From contig NZ_CP025999.1 in the NCBI RefSeq assembly GCF_003086695.1, positions 1,839,680-1,903,679 of the forward strand: a stretch of 64,000 nucleotides of DNA. Direction: 5' to 3'. Positions 33,064 through 41,491 of this stretch are shown here, one piece after another. Position numbers and translations under genes: made by a program. The notes below the pieces were generated by a model, which was not told the origin of the DNA, searched no databases, and saw only the letters and a program-made list of their open reading frames with translations. The stretch's first letter is position 1. The number at the start of each line of letters is the position of its first letter. Source of the DNA: Stenotrophomonas sp. SAU14A_NAIMI4_8 (lineage in GTDB: Bacteria > Pseudomonadota > Gammaproteobacteria > Xanthomonadales > Xanthomonadaceae).

Positions 33064-34974
33064 ATGTCTTCACCTTGGCGGGACAGAATCCTCGGTCTTT
33101 TGCCGCGCACGGCCATCGTCTGCCACGACCTGTTCATGGTCTGGGCCTGTTGGCAGTTGCTGCATGCCGGTCGCTACTCGATCCTGGCCGACGCTCCGGC
33201 CTTGCCGCTGTGGAATGTCGACACCACGCTGGTCCTGGCCCTGCAGGGCATCGTGTTCTGGCGCGTGGGCCTGTACCGCGGCCTGTGGCGTTTCGCCAGC
33301 GTCAGCGACCTGCTGAACATCTTCAAGGCCAGCTTCATCGGCCTGGTCGCCATCGTGCTGGTGCTGGCCTGGAAGCGCTTCAACGGCGTGCCCATGTCGG
33401 TGCTGGTCATCTATCCCTTCGCACTGTCGGCCCTGCTGGGCGCGCCGCGCCTGCTGTACCGCGCATGGAAGGACTACCAGTCGCTGCAGTCCGATTCGAC
33501 CGCGCGCCGGGTGCTGATCCTCGGCGCCGGCCAGGCTGCCGAAACGCTGGTGCGCGACCTGCGCCGTTCCGGCAACTTCGAACCGGTGGGCCTGCTCGAT
33601 GACGCCCCGCACCTGCGCGGCGCCAAGCTGCAGGGCCTGCCGATCCTGGGCACCCTGGACGATGCCCCGGCGGTGGTGCGCGAAAGCGCGGCCAAGCTGC
33701 TGGTCATCGCCATTCCCTCGCTCGATGCGGTGGGCATGCAACGCGTGGTCGCCATCTGCGAAAGCACCGGCGTGCCGTTCCGCACCGTGCCCAAGCTGAG
33801 CGACATCCTGCAGGGCCAGTCGCTGCCGGGCCAGTTGAAGGAAGTGGCGATCGAAGACCTGCTGGGTCGCAAGCCGATCATGCCGGACTGGAACCTGATC
33901 CGCGGTTGGCTGGGCGGGCGTACCGTCATGGTCACCGGCGCCGGTGGTTCCATCGGTTCGGAACTGTGCCGCCAGTGCGCGCGCCATGGCGCCGGCCGCA
34001 TCGTGCTGGTGGAAATCAGCGAGCTGCTGCTGCTGACCATCGAAGGTGAGCTGCGCCGCAGCTTCCCCGATATCGAAGTAGAGGCCGTGCTGGGCGACTG
34101 TGGCGACCCGGCAGTGATGCGCCATGCGCTGTCGCTGCACCCGGTCGATACGGCCTTCCATGCCGCCGCCTACAAGCACGTGCCGGTGCTGGAACGGCAG
34201 CTGCGCGAAGCCGTGCGCAACAACATCCTGGCCACTGAAAACGTGGCACGCGCCTGCCTGGAAGCGCGCGTGGAGCATTTCGTGTTCATTTCCACCGACA
34301 AGGCGGTCGACCCGGTCAATGCGCTGGGCGCCAGCAAGCGCTATGCGGAAATGATCTGCCAGAGCCTGGACCAGAAGTCCACGCATACCCGTTTCGTGAC
34401 CGTGCGCTTCGGCAACGTGCTGGCCTCGGCCGGCAGCGTGGTGCCGCTGTTCCGCGAACAGATCCTGCGCGGCGGCCCGGTCACGGTGACCGATCCGGAA
34501 GTGACCCGTTACTTCATGACCATTCCCGAGGCCTGCCAGCTGATCCTGCAGGCGGCCGCGTCGGCATCGCACGGTGCCATCTACACGCTGGACATGGGCG
34601 AGCCGGTGCCGATCCGCGTGCTGGCCGAGCAGATGATCCGCCTGGCCGGCAAGCAGCCGTACAAGGATATTCCGATCATCTACACCGGCCTGCGCCCGGG
34701 CGAGAAGCTGCACGAGACGCTGTTCTATTCCGACGAAGACTACCGACCGACCTCGCACCCGAAGGTGCTGGAGGCCGGCGTGCGTACCTTCTCGCGCGAT
34801 CTGGTGCTGGGCAACGTGCCCAAGCTGCGCGAGGCAACGGTGAGCTACGACACCGGCGCCATCCAGGAAATCCTGTTCGCGACCATGCCCGAATTCTCGC
34901 CAATCGAACAGGACGCTTACATGTCGTCCGCTAAAGTCGTGCCATTCCCCGCACGAGAGGCCAGCAGGCACTAA
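33064..34974 (+). CDS. Nucleoside-diphosphate-sugar 4,6-dehydratase (WbpM/CapD/PglF family)
   Basis: A 636-aa membrane protein: four N-terminal helices (residues about 10-125), a CoA-binding-like Rossmann domain (VLILGAGQAAETLVRDL) and a catalytic SDR domain (VTGAGGSIGSELCRQCA, AAYKHVPVLE, FISTDKAVDPVNALGASKRYAE). The Tyr of SDRs is replaced by Asp/Lys context, as in other large dehydratases. These enzymes make UDP-4-keto-6-deoxy sugars for surface glycans. Its stop overlaps the galU start by one base. Confidence 0.92.
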   Translation: MSSPWRDRILGLLPRTAIVCHDLFMVWACWQLLHAGRYSILADAPALPLWNVDTTLVLALQGIVFWRVGLYRGLWRFASVSDLLNIFKASFIGLVAIVLVLAWKRFNGVPMSVLVIYPFALSALLGAPRLLYRAWKDYQSLQSDSTARRVLILGAGQAAETLVRDLRRSGNFEPVGLLDDAPHLRGAKLQGLPILGTLDDAPAVVRESAAKLLVIAIPSLDAVGMQRVVAICESTGVPFRTVPKLSDILQGQSLPGQLKEVAIEDLLGRKPIMPDWNLIRGWLGGRTVMVTGAGGSIGSELCRQCARHGAGRIVLVEISELLLLTIEGELRRSFPDIEVEAVLGDCGDPAVMRHALSLHPVDTAFHAAAYKHVPVLERQLREAVRNNILATENVARACLEARVEHFVFISTDKAVDPVNALGASKRYAEMICQSLDQKSTHTRFVTVRFGNVLASAGSVVPLFREQILRGGPVTVTDPEVTRYFMTIPEACQLILQAAASASHGAIYTLDMGEPVPIRVLAEQMIRLAGKQPYKDIPIIYTGLRPGEKLHETLFYSDEDYRPTSHPKVLEAGVRTFSRDLVLGNVPKLREATVSYDTGAIQEILFATMPEFSPIEQDAYMSSAKVVPFPAREASRH

Positions 34975-35852
34975 TGAGCAAGCGCATTCGCAAGGCAGTT
35001 TTCCCGGTGGCAGGCCTGGGCACCCGTTTCCTGCCCGCCACCAAGACGGTTCCCAAGGAAATGCTGCCGATCATCGATCGGCCCCTCATCCAGTACGCGG
35101 TGGACGAGGCGATCGAGGCGGGCTGTGACACCCTGGTGTTCATCACCAACCGCTACAAGCACGCCGTGGCCGACTACTTCGACAAGGCCTACGAGCTGGA
35201 ACAGAAGCTGGAGCGCGCCGGCAAGCAGGAACAGCTGGAGCTGATCCGCCACGTGCTGCCCGAAGGCGTGCGCGCGATCTTCGTCACCCAGGCCGAGGCG
35301 CTGGGGCTGGGCCATGCGGTGCTGTGCGCCAAGGCGGTGATCGGCGATGAGCCCTTCGCCGTGCTGCTGCCCGACGATCTGATCTGGAACCGCGGCGCCG
35401 GTGCGCTGAAGCAGATGGCCGATCTGAACGAGGCCAGCGGTGCCAGCGTGATTGCGGTGGAAGACGTGCCGCATGAGAAGACCGCCAGCTACGGCATTGT
35501 CGCCACCGAGGCGTTCGATGGCCGCAAGGGCCGTATTTCGCAGATCGTGGAAAAGCCCAAGCCGGAAGACGCGCCGAGCGATCTGGCGGTGGTGGGTCGC
35601 TACGTGCTGAGCCCGAAGATCTTCGAGCTGCTGGAACAGACCGGCAGTGGTGCTGGTGGCGAGATCCAGCTGACCGATGCGATTGCCGCGCTGCTGGCGC
35701 AGGAGCCGGTGGATGCCTACCGCTTCGAGGGCACGCGTTTCGACTGCGGGACGCACCTGGGCCTGGTGGAAGCGACGATCCGCTTCGCGCTGGACAACCC
35801 GAAGCTGGCCGGCCCGGCCCGCGAGAAGCTGGCAGCGATGCTGGCGGAGTAA
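34974..35852 (+). CDS. galU: UTP-glucose-1-phosphate uridylyltransferase
   Basis: A 292-aa nucleotidyltransferase that makes UDP-glucose for LPS core, exopolysaccharide and trehalose. The nucleotide-binding block FPVAGLGTRFLPATKTVPKE and the substrate loop PLIQYAVDEAIEAG are at the N-terminus; LLPDDLIWN holds the metal aspartates and IVEKPKPEDAPSDLAVVGRYV is a bacterial GalU signature. The start codon overlaps the previous stop (TAATG), so it is coupled to the dehydratase gene. Confidence 0.96.
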   Translation: MSKRIRKAVFPVAGLGTRFLPATKTVPKEMLPIIDRPLIQYAVDEAIEAGCDTLVFITNRYKHAVADYFDKAYELEQKLERAGKQEQLELIRHVLPEGVRAIFVTQAEALGLGHAVLCAKAVIGDEPFAVLLPDDLIWNRGAGALKQMADLNEASGASVIAVEDVPHEKTASYGIVATEAFDGRKGRISQIVEKPKPEDAPSDLAVVGRYVLSPKIFELLEQTGSGAGGEIQLTDAIAALLAQEPVDAYRFEGTRFDCGTHLGLVEATIRFALDNPKLAGPAREKLAAMLAE

Positions 35853-36215
35853 GGTTTTTTCGAGCGCTCCGTTCGCGGCGCCTTGATTGATACGTGATGG
35901 GCGGGATGGGTGGGCCTTTGCAGGACACGCCGTAAACCCGTCCATGGGGGCTCGTTGGCGCCATCCATGGCGCCAGCGGTCCTGCAAAGGCCCACCCATC
36001 CCGCCTGCCAGGTTTCCTGCGCGCGCGGACGGGAAGGGCGGAATCAAGGGCAGGGGCAAAAGCAAAAAAGGCAGCCATTGGCTGCCTTTTTTCGTGGATC
36101 TGACCCCACACCCGAAACCATCCACGCATGGCGTGGATCTACTGCGAGACGAAGCGGGTGGATCGGGGTCAGATCCCTTTGCGTAGCAAAGGGCTCTGAC
36201 CCCAGGCGGTCAGCC
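35853..36215. repeat. Convergent gap with long perfect inverted repeat, terminator and GGGGTC palindrome
   Basis: The gap between galU and fadA has no gene. It holds a perfect 26-bp inverted repeat (35901-35926 and 35979-36004; begins GCGGGATGGGTGGGCC) enclosing a smaller palindrome TGGCGCC/GGCGCCA. Next is a symmetrical terminator AAAAAAGGCAGCC-ATT-GGCTGCCTTTTTT (36064-36092) serving both strands. A SMAG half CCACGCATGGCGTGGATCTAC (about 36122) and a GGGGTCAGATCCC palindrome (36165-36203) follow. Confidence 0.85.
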
Positions 36216-37424
36216 TTACAGCGCTTCGAAAATACCCGCGGCGCCCATGCCGGTGCCGATGCACATGGTCACCATGCCGTACTTCTGCTGGCGACGGCGC
36301 AGGCCGTGCAGCAGGGTGGCGGTGCGGATCGCGCCGGTCGCACCCAGCGGGTGGCCCAGAGCGATCGCGCCGCCCAGCGGGTTCACCTTGCTCGGGTCCA
36401 GGCCGCAATCGCGGATCACCGCCAGCGACTGCGCGGCGAAGGCTTCGTTCAGTTCGATCCAGTCCAGCTGGTCCTGGGTCAGGCCGGCCTGCTTCAGTGC
36501 CTTCGGAATCGCGGCGATCGGGCCGATGCCCATCACTTCCGGGCGCACCCCGGCCACCGAGAAGCTGACGAAGCGGGCCAGCGGGGTCAGGCCGTAATCC
36601 TTGATCGCCTGTTCCGAAGCCAGCAGCACCGCGCCGGCGCCATCGCTCATCTGCGACGAGTTGCCGGCGGTGACGGTGCCGCCGAACTGGCCGTTGCGGA
36701 ACACCGGGCGCAGCTTGGCCAGGCCTTCAGCGGACGAGTCCGGCCGCGGGCCTTCGTCGGTGTCGGCAATCTTGTTGCGGGTGATGATGCGCTGGCCATC
36801 GGCCAGGTCCGGCAGGTGCGAGACGATCTCGTACGGGCTGATCTCATCCTTGAACTCGCCGTTCTGGATGGCGGCCATGGCCTTCTGGTGCGAGGCCAGG
36901 GCGAAGGCGTCCTGCTCTTCGCGCGAGACCTTCCACTCTTCGGCCACCTTCTCGGCGGTGATGCCCATGCCGTAGGCAATGGCCACGTGGTCGTTGTCGA
37001 ACACGCTCGGTGCCATCGCGATCTTGTTGCCCATCATCGGCACCATCGACATCGATTCGGTGCCGCCGGCCAGCATCAGGTCGGCGTTGCCCAGGCGGAT
37101 CGCATCGGCAGCCTGCGCCACGGCCTGCAGGCCAGACGAGCAGAAGCGGTTCACGGTCTGCGCGGCGATGGTGTTGGGCAGGCCGGCCAGCAGCACGCCG
37201 ATGCGCGCCACGTTCATGCCTTGCTCGGCTTCGGGCATGGCGCAGCCGATGATGGCGTCATCGATACGGTTCACGTCCACGCCCGGGGCCTGGGCGACGA
37301 CGCTGCGCAGCACGTGCGCAAGCATGTCGTCGGGGCGGGTGTTGCGGAACATGCCCTTGGGCGCCTTGCCTACCGGGGTACGGGTGGCGGCGACGATGTA
37401 GGCGTCCTGGATTTGCTTGGTCAT
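36216..37424 (-). CDS. fadA: Acetyl-CoA acyltransferase (3-ketoacyl-CoA thiolase)
   Basis: A 402-aa thiolase that cleaves 3-ketoacyl-CoA with CoA in the last step of beta-oxidation. The nucleophilic cysteine is in VNRFCSSGLQA, and the base residues are in GGAIALGHPLGATGAIR and CIGTGMG. The NEAFAAQ block is also present. The ATG chosen (MTKQIQDAYIVAATRTPVGK) follows GAGATCACTGCA; the upstream in-frame codons translate a palindrome. It is co-directional with fadN, 144 bases downstream across a palindrome cluster. Confidence 0.95.
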   Translation of the reverse strand: MTKQIQDAYIVAATRTPVGKAPKGMFRNTRPDDMLAHVLRSVVAQAPGVDVNRIDDAIIGCAMPEAEQGMNVARIGVLLAGLPNTIAAQTVNRFCSSGLQAVAQAADAIRLGNADLMLAGGTESMSMVPMMGNKIAMAPSVFDNDHVAIAYGMGITAEKVAEEWKVSREEQDAFALASHQKAMAAIQNGEFKDEISPYEIVSHLPDLADGQRIITRNKIADTDEGPRPDSSAEGLAKLRPVFRNGQFGGTVTAGNSSQMSDGAGAVLLASEQAIKDYGLTPLARFVSFSVAGVRPEVMGIGPIAAIPKALKQAGLTQDQLDWIELNEAFAAQSLAVIRDCGLDPSKVNPLGGAIALGHPLGATGAIRTATLLHGLRRRQQKYGMVTMCIGTGMGAAGIFEAL

Positions 37425-37451
37425 TGCAGTGATCTCTTGAATGGGTTTTGC

Positions 37452-37562
37452 CGGTGTGCCCACCAAGGTGGGCACCTACCAGAGGCGGAGGAGTGCCGAC
37501 CAACGGTCGGCACCCACCGGGGCAGAGGGTGTGCCCACAAAGGTGGGCACCTACCAGAAGCA
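37452..37562. repeat. Three SMAG-type palindromes between fadN and fadA
   Basis: GTGCCCACCAAGGTGGGCACCTACC, then GTGCCGACCAACGGTCGGCACCCACC and GTGCCCACAAAGGTGGGCACCTACC. They lie inside a co-directional operon gap and could change the relative amount of fadA message. Confidence 0.8.
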
Positions 37563-37568
37563 GGGCGA

Positions 37569-39941
37569 TCAGTTACGCAGCGGCTTGCCGGTCTTCAGCA
37601 TGTGCGCGATGCGGGCCTGGGTCTTTTCCTGCTGGGCCAGTTCAACGAAATGCTTGCGCTCCAGGGTCAGCAGCCACTCTTCGTCCACCAGGGTGCCGCG
37701 GTCGACCTTGCCGCCGCACAGCACGGTGGCAATGCGCTCGGCAATCTCGTAGTCGTACGGGCTGATGAAGCGGCCTTCCAGCATGTTGACCAGCATCATC
37801 TTGAAGGTGGCGATGCCCACGTCACCGGCCACCTGGATGCGGCGTGCCGGCAGCGGCGGGCGGTAACCGGCTTCGGCCAGCGCACGTGCTTCGGCCTTGG
37901 CGATGTACAGCGCCTCGTAGCTGTTGAACACCACCTTGTCGGTGCTGCGCAGCAGGCCCAGTTCCTTGGCGTTGACCGCCGAGTTGGACACCTTGGCCAT
38001 CGCCACGGTCTCGAAGGTCTTCTTCAGTTCGGCGAACACATCACCGCCGGGGCCAGCGGCCTGCGAGGCGCGCACGGCCAGTTCCTTCAGGCCGCCACCG
38101 GCCGGCAGCAGGCCTACGCCGGCTTCGACCAGGCCGATGTAGCTTTCCAGGAAGGCCACGGTCTTGGCGCTGTGCATCTGGAATTCGCAGCCACCGCCCA
38201 GGGCCAGGCCACGCACCGCGGCCACCACCGGCACCAGCGAGTACTTGATGCGCTGGCTGGTGCGCTGGAAGTTGGCCACCATCTCTTCGAACTGGTCGAC
38301 CTTGCCGGCCTGCAGCAGGCCCAGCGCGCCAGCCAGGTCGGCACCGGCGGAGAAGGGTTCCTTCTGCTGCCAGATCACCAGGCCCTGGAAGTCCTTCTCG
38401 GCGCGGCTGACGCATTCCTGCAGGCCATCAAGCACCTGGTCGGACACGGTGTTCATCTTGGTCTTGAAGCTGACCACGGCAATGCCATCACCGTCGTGCC
38501 ACATGCGCAGGCCGTCGTTCTCGAACACGGTCTCGCCCGGGGCGAACTGCTCGCCCAGCAGCGGATCGGGGAAGCGCTGGCGCTGGTACACCGGCAGCGA
38601 CGAGCGCGGCAGCTTGGCGTTGCGCGACGGGCTGTAGCTGCCCTCGGCGGCGTGCACGCCGTCGCGGCCATCGAACACCCAATCCGGCAGCGGGGCGCTG
38701 CTCATGCTCTTGCCGGCCACGATGTCATCGGCAATCCACTGCGCCACCTGCTTCCAGCCAGCGGCCTGCCAGGTTTCGAACGGGCCCAGCGACCAGCCGT
38801 AGCCCCAGCGGATGGCCAGGTCGACGTCGCGCGCGGTTTCGGCGATATCGGCCAGGTGGTAGGCGCTGTAGTGGAACAGGTCGCGGAAGGTCGCCCACAG
38901 GAACTGCGCCTGCGGGTGCTGGCTCTCGCGCAGCTTGGCGAACTTTTCGGCCGGGTTCTTGATCTTCAGGATCTCGACCACTTCCGGGGCTGCAGTGCGA
39001 TCGGCGGCGCGGTAGTCCTGCTTTTCCAGGTCCAGCACCACGATGTCCTTGCCGACCTTGCGGAAGATGCCGGCGCCGGTCTTCTGGCCCAGCGCGCCCT
39101 TGCTGATCAGCGCGTCCAGCCACTTCGGCGACTTGAAGAATTCATGCCACGGGTCGTTGGGCAGGGTGTCGCCCATGGTCTTGATGACGTGGGCCATGGT
39201 GTCCAGGCCGACCACGTCGGAGGTGCGGTAGGTGGCCGACTTCGGGCGGCCCACCAGCGGACCGGTCAGGCCGTCCACTTCATCGAAGCCCAGGCCGAAC
39301 TGCTGGGTGTGGTGGATGGTGGACAGGATCGAGAACACGCCGATGCGGTTGCCGATGAAGTTCGGGGTGTCCTTGGCGTACACCACGCCCTTGCCCAGGG
39401 TGGTGACCAGGAAGGCTTCCAGGCCTTCCAGCACCGCCTTGTCGGTGGTGGTGGCCGGAATCAGTTCGGCCAGGTGCATGTAGCGCGGCGGGTTGAAGAA
39501 GTGCACGCCGCAGAAACGGTGGCGCAGCTGCTCGGGCAGCACGTCAGCCAGCTTGTTGATGCCCAGGCCGGAGGTGTTGGAGGCCAGCACCGCGTGGTCG
39601 GCCACGAACGGGGCGATCTTCTTGTACAGGTCCTGCTTCCAGTCCATGCGCTCGGCAATGGCCTCGATGATCAGGTCGCAGTCCTTCAGCTGTTCCAGGC
39701 TGGTTTCGTAGTTGCCGGGGGTGATGGCTTCGGCCAGCGACTTGCTGGCCAGCGGCGCCGGGCTCAGCTTGCCCAGGTTGGCGATTGCCTTCAGCACGAT
39801 GCCATCGGCCGGACCTTCCTTGGCAGGCAGGTCGAACAGCACGGTATCGACGCCGGCGTTGGTCAGGTGGGCGGCGATCTGGGCACCCATGACGCCGGCA
39901 CCCAGCACGGCGGCGCGGCGGACTAGCAGGGAATTGGACAT
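37569..39941 (-). CDS. 3-hydroxyacyl-CoA dehydrogenase / enoyl-CoA hydratase (FadN-like)
   Basis: A 790-aa bifunctional beta-oxidation enzyme. The dehydrogenase half comes first (RRAAVLGAGVMGAQIAAHL at the NAD site, SNTSGLGINKLADVLP, HFFNPPRYMHLAELI), and the hydratase half is C-terminal (FSAGADLAGAL and GLALGGGCEFQMHS, then EAGVGLLPAGGG). This order is the reverse of E. coli FadB and matches B. subtilis FadN. It lies between a TetR regulator (26-base gap) and the thiolase, so one operon supplies three steps of the cycle. Confidence 0.93.
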   Translation of the reverse strand: MSNSLLVRRAAVLGAGVMGAQIAAHLTNAGVDTVLFDLPAKEGPADGIVLKAIANLGKLSPAPLASKSLAEAITPGNYETSLEQLKDCDLIIEAIAERMDWKQDLYKKIAPFVADHAVLASNTSGLGINKLADVLPEQLRHRFCGVHFFNPPRYMHLAELIPATTTDKAVLEGLEAFLVTTLGKGVVYAKDTPNFIGNRIGVFSILSTIHHTQQFGLGFDEVDGLTGPLVGRPKSATYRTSDVVGLDTMAHVIKTMGDTLPNDPWHEFFKSPKWLDALISKGALGQKTGAGIFRKVGKDIVVLDLEKQDYRAADRTAAPEVVEILKIKNPAEKFAKLRESQHPQAQFLWATFRDLFHYSAYHLADIAETARDVDLAIRWGYGWSLGPFETWQAAGWKQVAQWIADDIVAGKSMSSAPLPDWVFDGRDGVHAAEGSYSPSRNAKLPRSSLPVYQRQRFPDPLLGEQFAPGETVFENDGLRMWHDGDGIAVVSFKTKMNTVSDQVLDGLQECVSRAEKDFQGLVIWQQKEPFSAGADLAGALGLLQAGKVDQFEEMVANFQRTSQRIKYSLVPVVAAVRGLALGGGCEFQMHSAKTVAFLESYIGLVEAGVGLLPAGGGLKELAVRASQAAGPGGDVFAELKKTFETVAMAKVSNSAVNAKELGLLRSTDKVVFNSYEALYIAKAEARALAEAGYRPPLPARRIQVAGDVGIATFKMMLVNMLEGRFISPYDYEIAERIATVLCGGKVDRGTLVDEEWLLTLERKHFVELAQQEKTQARIAHMLKTGKPLRN

Positions 39942-39967
39942 GGTGTAGGGCCTTTGTTGGTCAGCAG

Positions 39968-40633
39968 TTACTGGGTGGAATCAATGGAAGCGGGCAGGGC
40001 GCTGTCGCGTGCGGCGGCGCGGAAACCGGCTTCGGCGAAATGGATCAGTTCGTGGGCGGCATGGGCACGATGCGCCGCTTCGGTGACACCGGCGGGTCGC
40101 TTGATCAGCCCGAAGTCGGCCATGGCGTAGGTGAGCGAGCCGGCCAGGAAATCCAGCCGCCAGTACAGCTCTTCCTTGCTCAGGCCGGGCACGCACTCGG
40201 CAATGGCTTTGCCGAACGCGCGCAGCACGTGGCCGTAGTGGTCGGACAGGAACTTGCGCAGGTTGTCGTTCTTTTCGGCGTAGGCGCGGGCGATCACGCG
40301 CACGAAGGCGCCGCCGCTCTGGCGGTCCTGGGCCATGGCCAGTGCCGGTTCCACGAAGGCGGCCAGCACCGGGCGCAGCTGGCCGGGGTGTTCGCTGCGG
40401 GCGCGCTCGAGCTGGGCCAGGCGCGCGGCGGTCATTTCGTCCATGCGGCGGCGGAACACCTCGTTGACCAGGTTTTCCTTGGATCCGAAGTGGTAGTTCA
40501 CCGCCGCGATGTTCACATCGGCCTGGCTGGTGACCTGGCGCAGGGACGTGCCGGCGAACCCGTGCTGGGCGAACAGCTCCTCGGCGGCACCGAGGATCCG
40601 GTCCTTGGTCGAGAAGTGGGCGGGTTTGGCCAT
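39968..40633 (-). CDS. TetR-family regulator, PsrA-like
   Basis: A 221-aa TetR repressor. The helix-turn-helix lies at residues 6-52 (RILGAAEELFAQHGFAGTSL, DVNIAAVNYHFGSKENLV), and the C-terminal ligand domain begins near residue 80. The N-terminal half resembles PsrA and similar fatty-acid-responsive repressors, and a CAAAC-N4-GTTTG site lies in its own promoter. It heads the fadN-fadA operon and probably represses it until acyl ligands bind. The start is the ATG of MAKPAHFS; seven upstream codons are also open. Confidence 0.88.
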   Translation of the reverse strand: MAKPAHFSTKDRILGAAEELFAQHGFAGTSLRQVTSQADVNIAAVNYHFGSKENLVNEVFRRRMDEMTAARLAQLERARSEHPGQLRPVLAAFVEPALAMAQDRQSGGAFVRVIARAYAEKNDNLRKFLSDHYGHVLRAFGKAIAECVPGLSKEELYWRLDFLAGSLTYAMADFGLIKRPAGVTEAAHRAHAAHELIHFAEAGFRAAARDSALPASIDSTQ

Positions 40634-40649
40634 GGGGCGGCGGACCTTA

Positions 40650-40667
40650 ATCAAACGATTGTTTGAT
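40650..40667. promoter_or_regulatory. PsrA-type operator
   Basis: ATCAAACGATTGTTTGAT has perfect 7-bp arms (ATCAAAC / GTTTGAT) around a 4-base centre, 17 bases upstream of the TetR start. The CAAAC-N4-GTTTG pattern is that reported for PsrA of Pseudomonas. It would let the regulator control its own operon with fadN and fadA. Confidence 0.75.
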
Positions 40668-40757
40668 ACTAGGACCAGACGGGGGCGTATGGCATTTTGC
40701 AGTGCAGCAAAATTGCCGGACGAGTTAGAGGGCGTTCACCCGCAGGGGGCGGGAGGT

Positions 40758-40940
40758 GGGGTCGGATGCCGAAGGGGCTCCGACCCCATGGCCGGGCGGG
40801 TCGTGGTGGGGTCAGAGCCCCTGCGGGGATCTGACCCCTGGGGTGGGACCCTTGGCTGGGCTGGGGAAGGGGGTCAGAGCCCCTGCGGGGATCTGACCCC
40901 GGGCGGCCGGGCGGCTGCCAGCCATGGGCTGGCACTACTA
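40758..40940. repeat. Three GGGGTC palindromes and a SMAG half-site
   Basis: Copies at 40758-40787, 40808-40838 and 40870-40900 with a shortened arm (GGGGTCAGAGCCCCTGCGGG), the second and third almost identical. GGCTGCCAGCCATGGGCTGGCACTACTA follows. No gene is seen in the 422-base gap between the TetR start and ndk. Confidence 0.82.
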
Positions 40941-40958
40941 CGCGGGATCTTTTACAAT
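40930..40958 (+). promoter_or_regulatory. Candidate promoter upstream of ndk
   Basis: A good -10 box TACAAT (40953-40958) with a weak -35 TGGCAC exactly 17 bases before it. Transcription would start near 40965, just ahead of a terminator-like hairpin. Confidence 0.5.
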
Positions 40959-40981
40959 CCGCGCACGTTTATCAGGCTAAG

Positions 40982-41006
40982 CCCGCGTCCCGACGCGGGT
41001 TTTTTT
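40982..41006 (+). terminator. Terminator-like hairpin in the ndk leader
   Basis: A perfect 8-bp stem CCCGCGTC / GACGCGGG with a two-base loop, followed by seven T residues, 50 bases before the ndk start. As it follows a promoter within 25 bases, it could release a 40-base RNA or act as an attenuator. Confidence 0.8.
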
Positions 41007-41055
41007 CATGTTACCCTTCGGGCCATCAGCGGCCCGATTCCATTGGAGACATCCC

Positions 41056-41481
41056 ATGGCGCTGGAGCGCACCCTTTCGATCATCAAGCCGGACGCCGTT
41101 GCCAAGAACGTCATCGGCGAAATCTACGCCCGCTTCGAGAAGGCCGGCCTGAAGGTCGTGGCCGCCAAGTACAAGCAGCTGTCGCGCCGTGAAGCCGAAG
41201 GCTTCTACGCCGTGCACCGCGAGCGTCCGTTCTTCAACGCGCTGGTCGAGTTCATGATCTCCGGCCCGGTGATGATCCAGGCCCTGGAAGGCGAAAACGC
41301 CGTCCTGGCCCACCGCGACCTGCTGGGCGCCACCAACCCGAAGGACGCTGCGCCGGGCACCATCCGCGCCGACTTCGCCGATTCCATCGATGCCAACGCC
41401 GCCCACGGCTCGGACTCGGTCGAGAATGCCGCCATTGAAGTGGCCTACTTCTTCGCCGCCACCGAAGTCGTTTCGCGCTGA
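41056..41481 (+). CDS. ndk: Nucleoside diphosphate kinase
   Basis: A 141-aa enzyme that balances NTP and dNTP pools by transferring gamma-phosphate through a phosphohistidine. The nucleophile is H117 in [28 protein letters not shown] opens the fold. Length matches other proteobacterial Ndk. GGAGAC before the ATG is the ribosome site. It heads a seven-gene cluster running to der. Confidence 0.97.
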   Translation: MALERTLSIIKPDAVAKNVIGEIYARFEKAGLKVVAAKYKQLSRREAEGFYAVHRERPFFNALVEFMISGPVMIQALEGENAVLAHRDLLGATNPKDAAPGTIRADFADSIDANAAHGSDSVENAAIEVAYFFAATEVVSR

Positions 41482-41491
41482 GAGTGATGCC

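Noticed and set aside
35910..39926. 1338-aa open frame on the plus strand
   Set aside because: It is antisense to fadA and fadN and runs through palindromes; its composition (His, Gly, Gln runs) is that of a codon-bias shadow.
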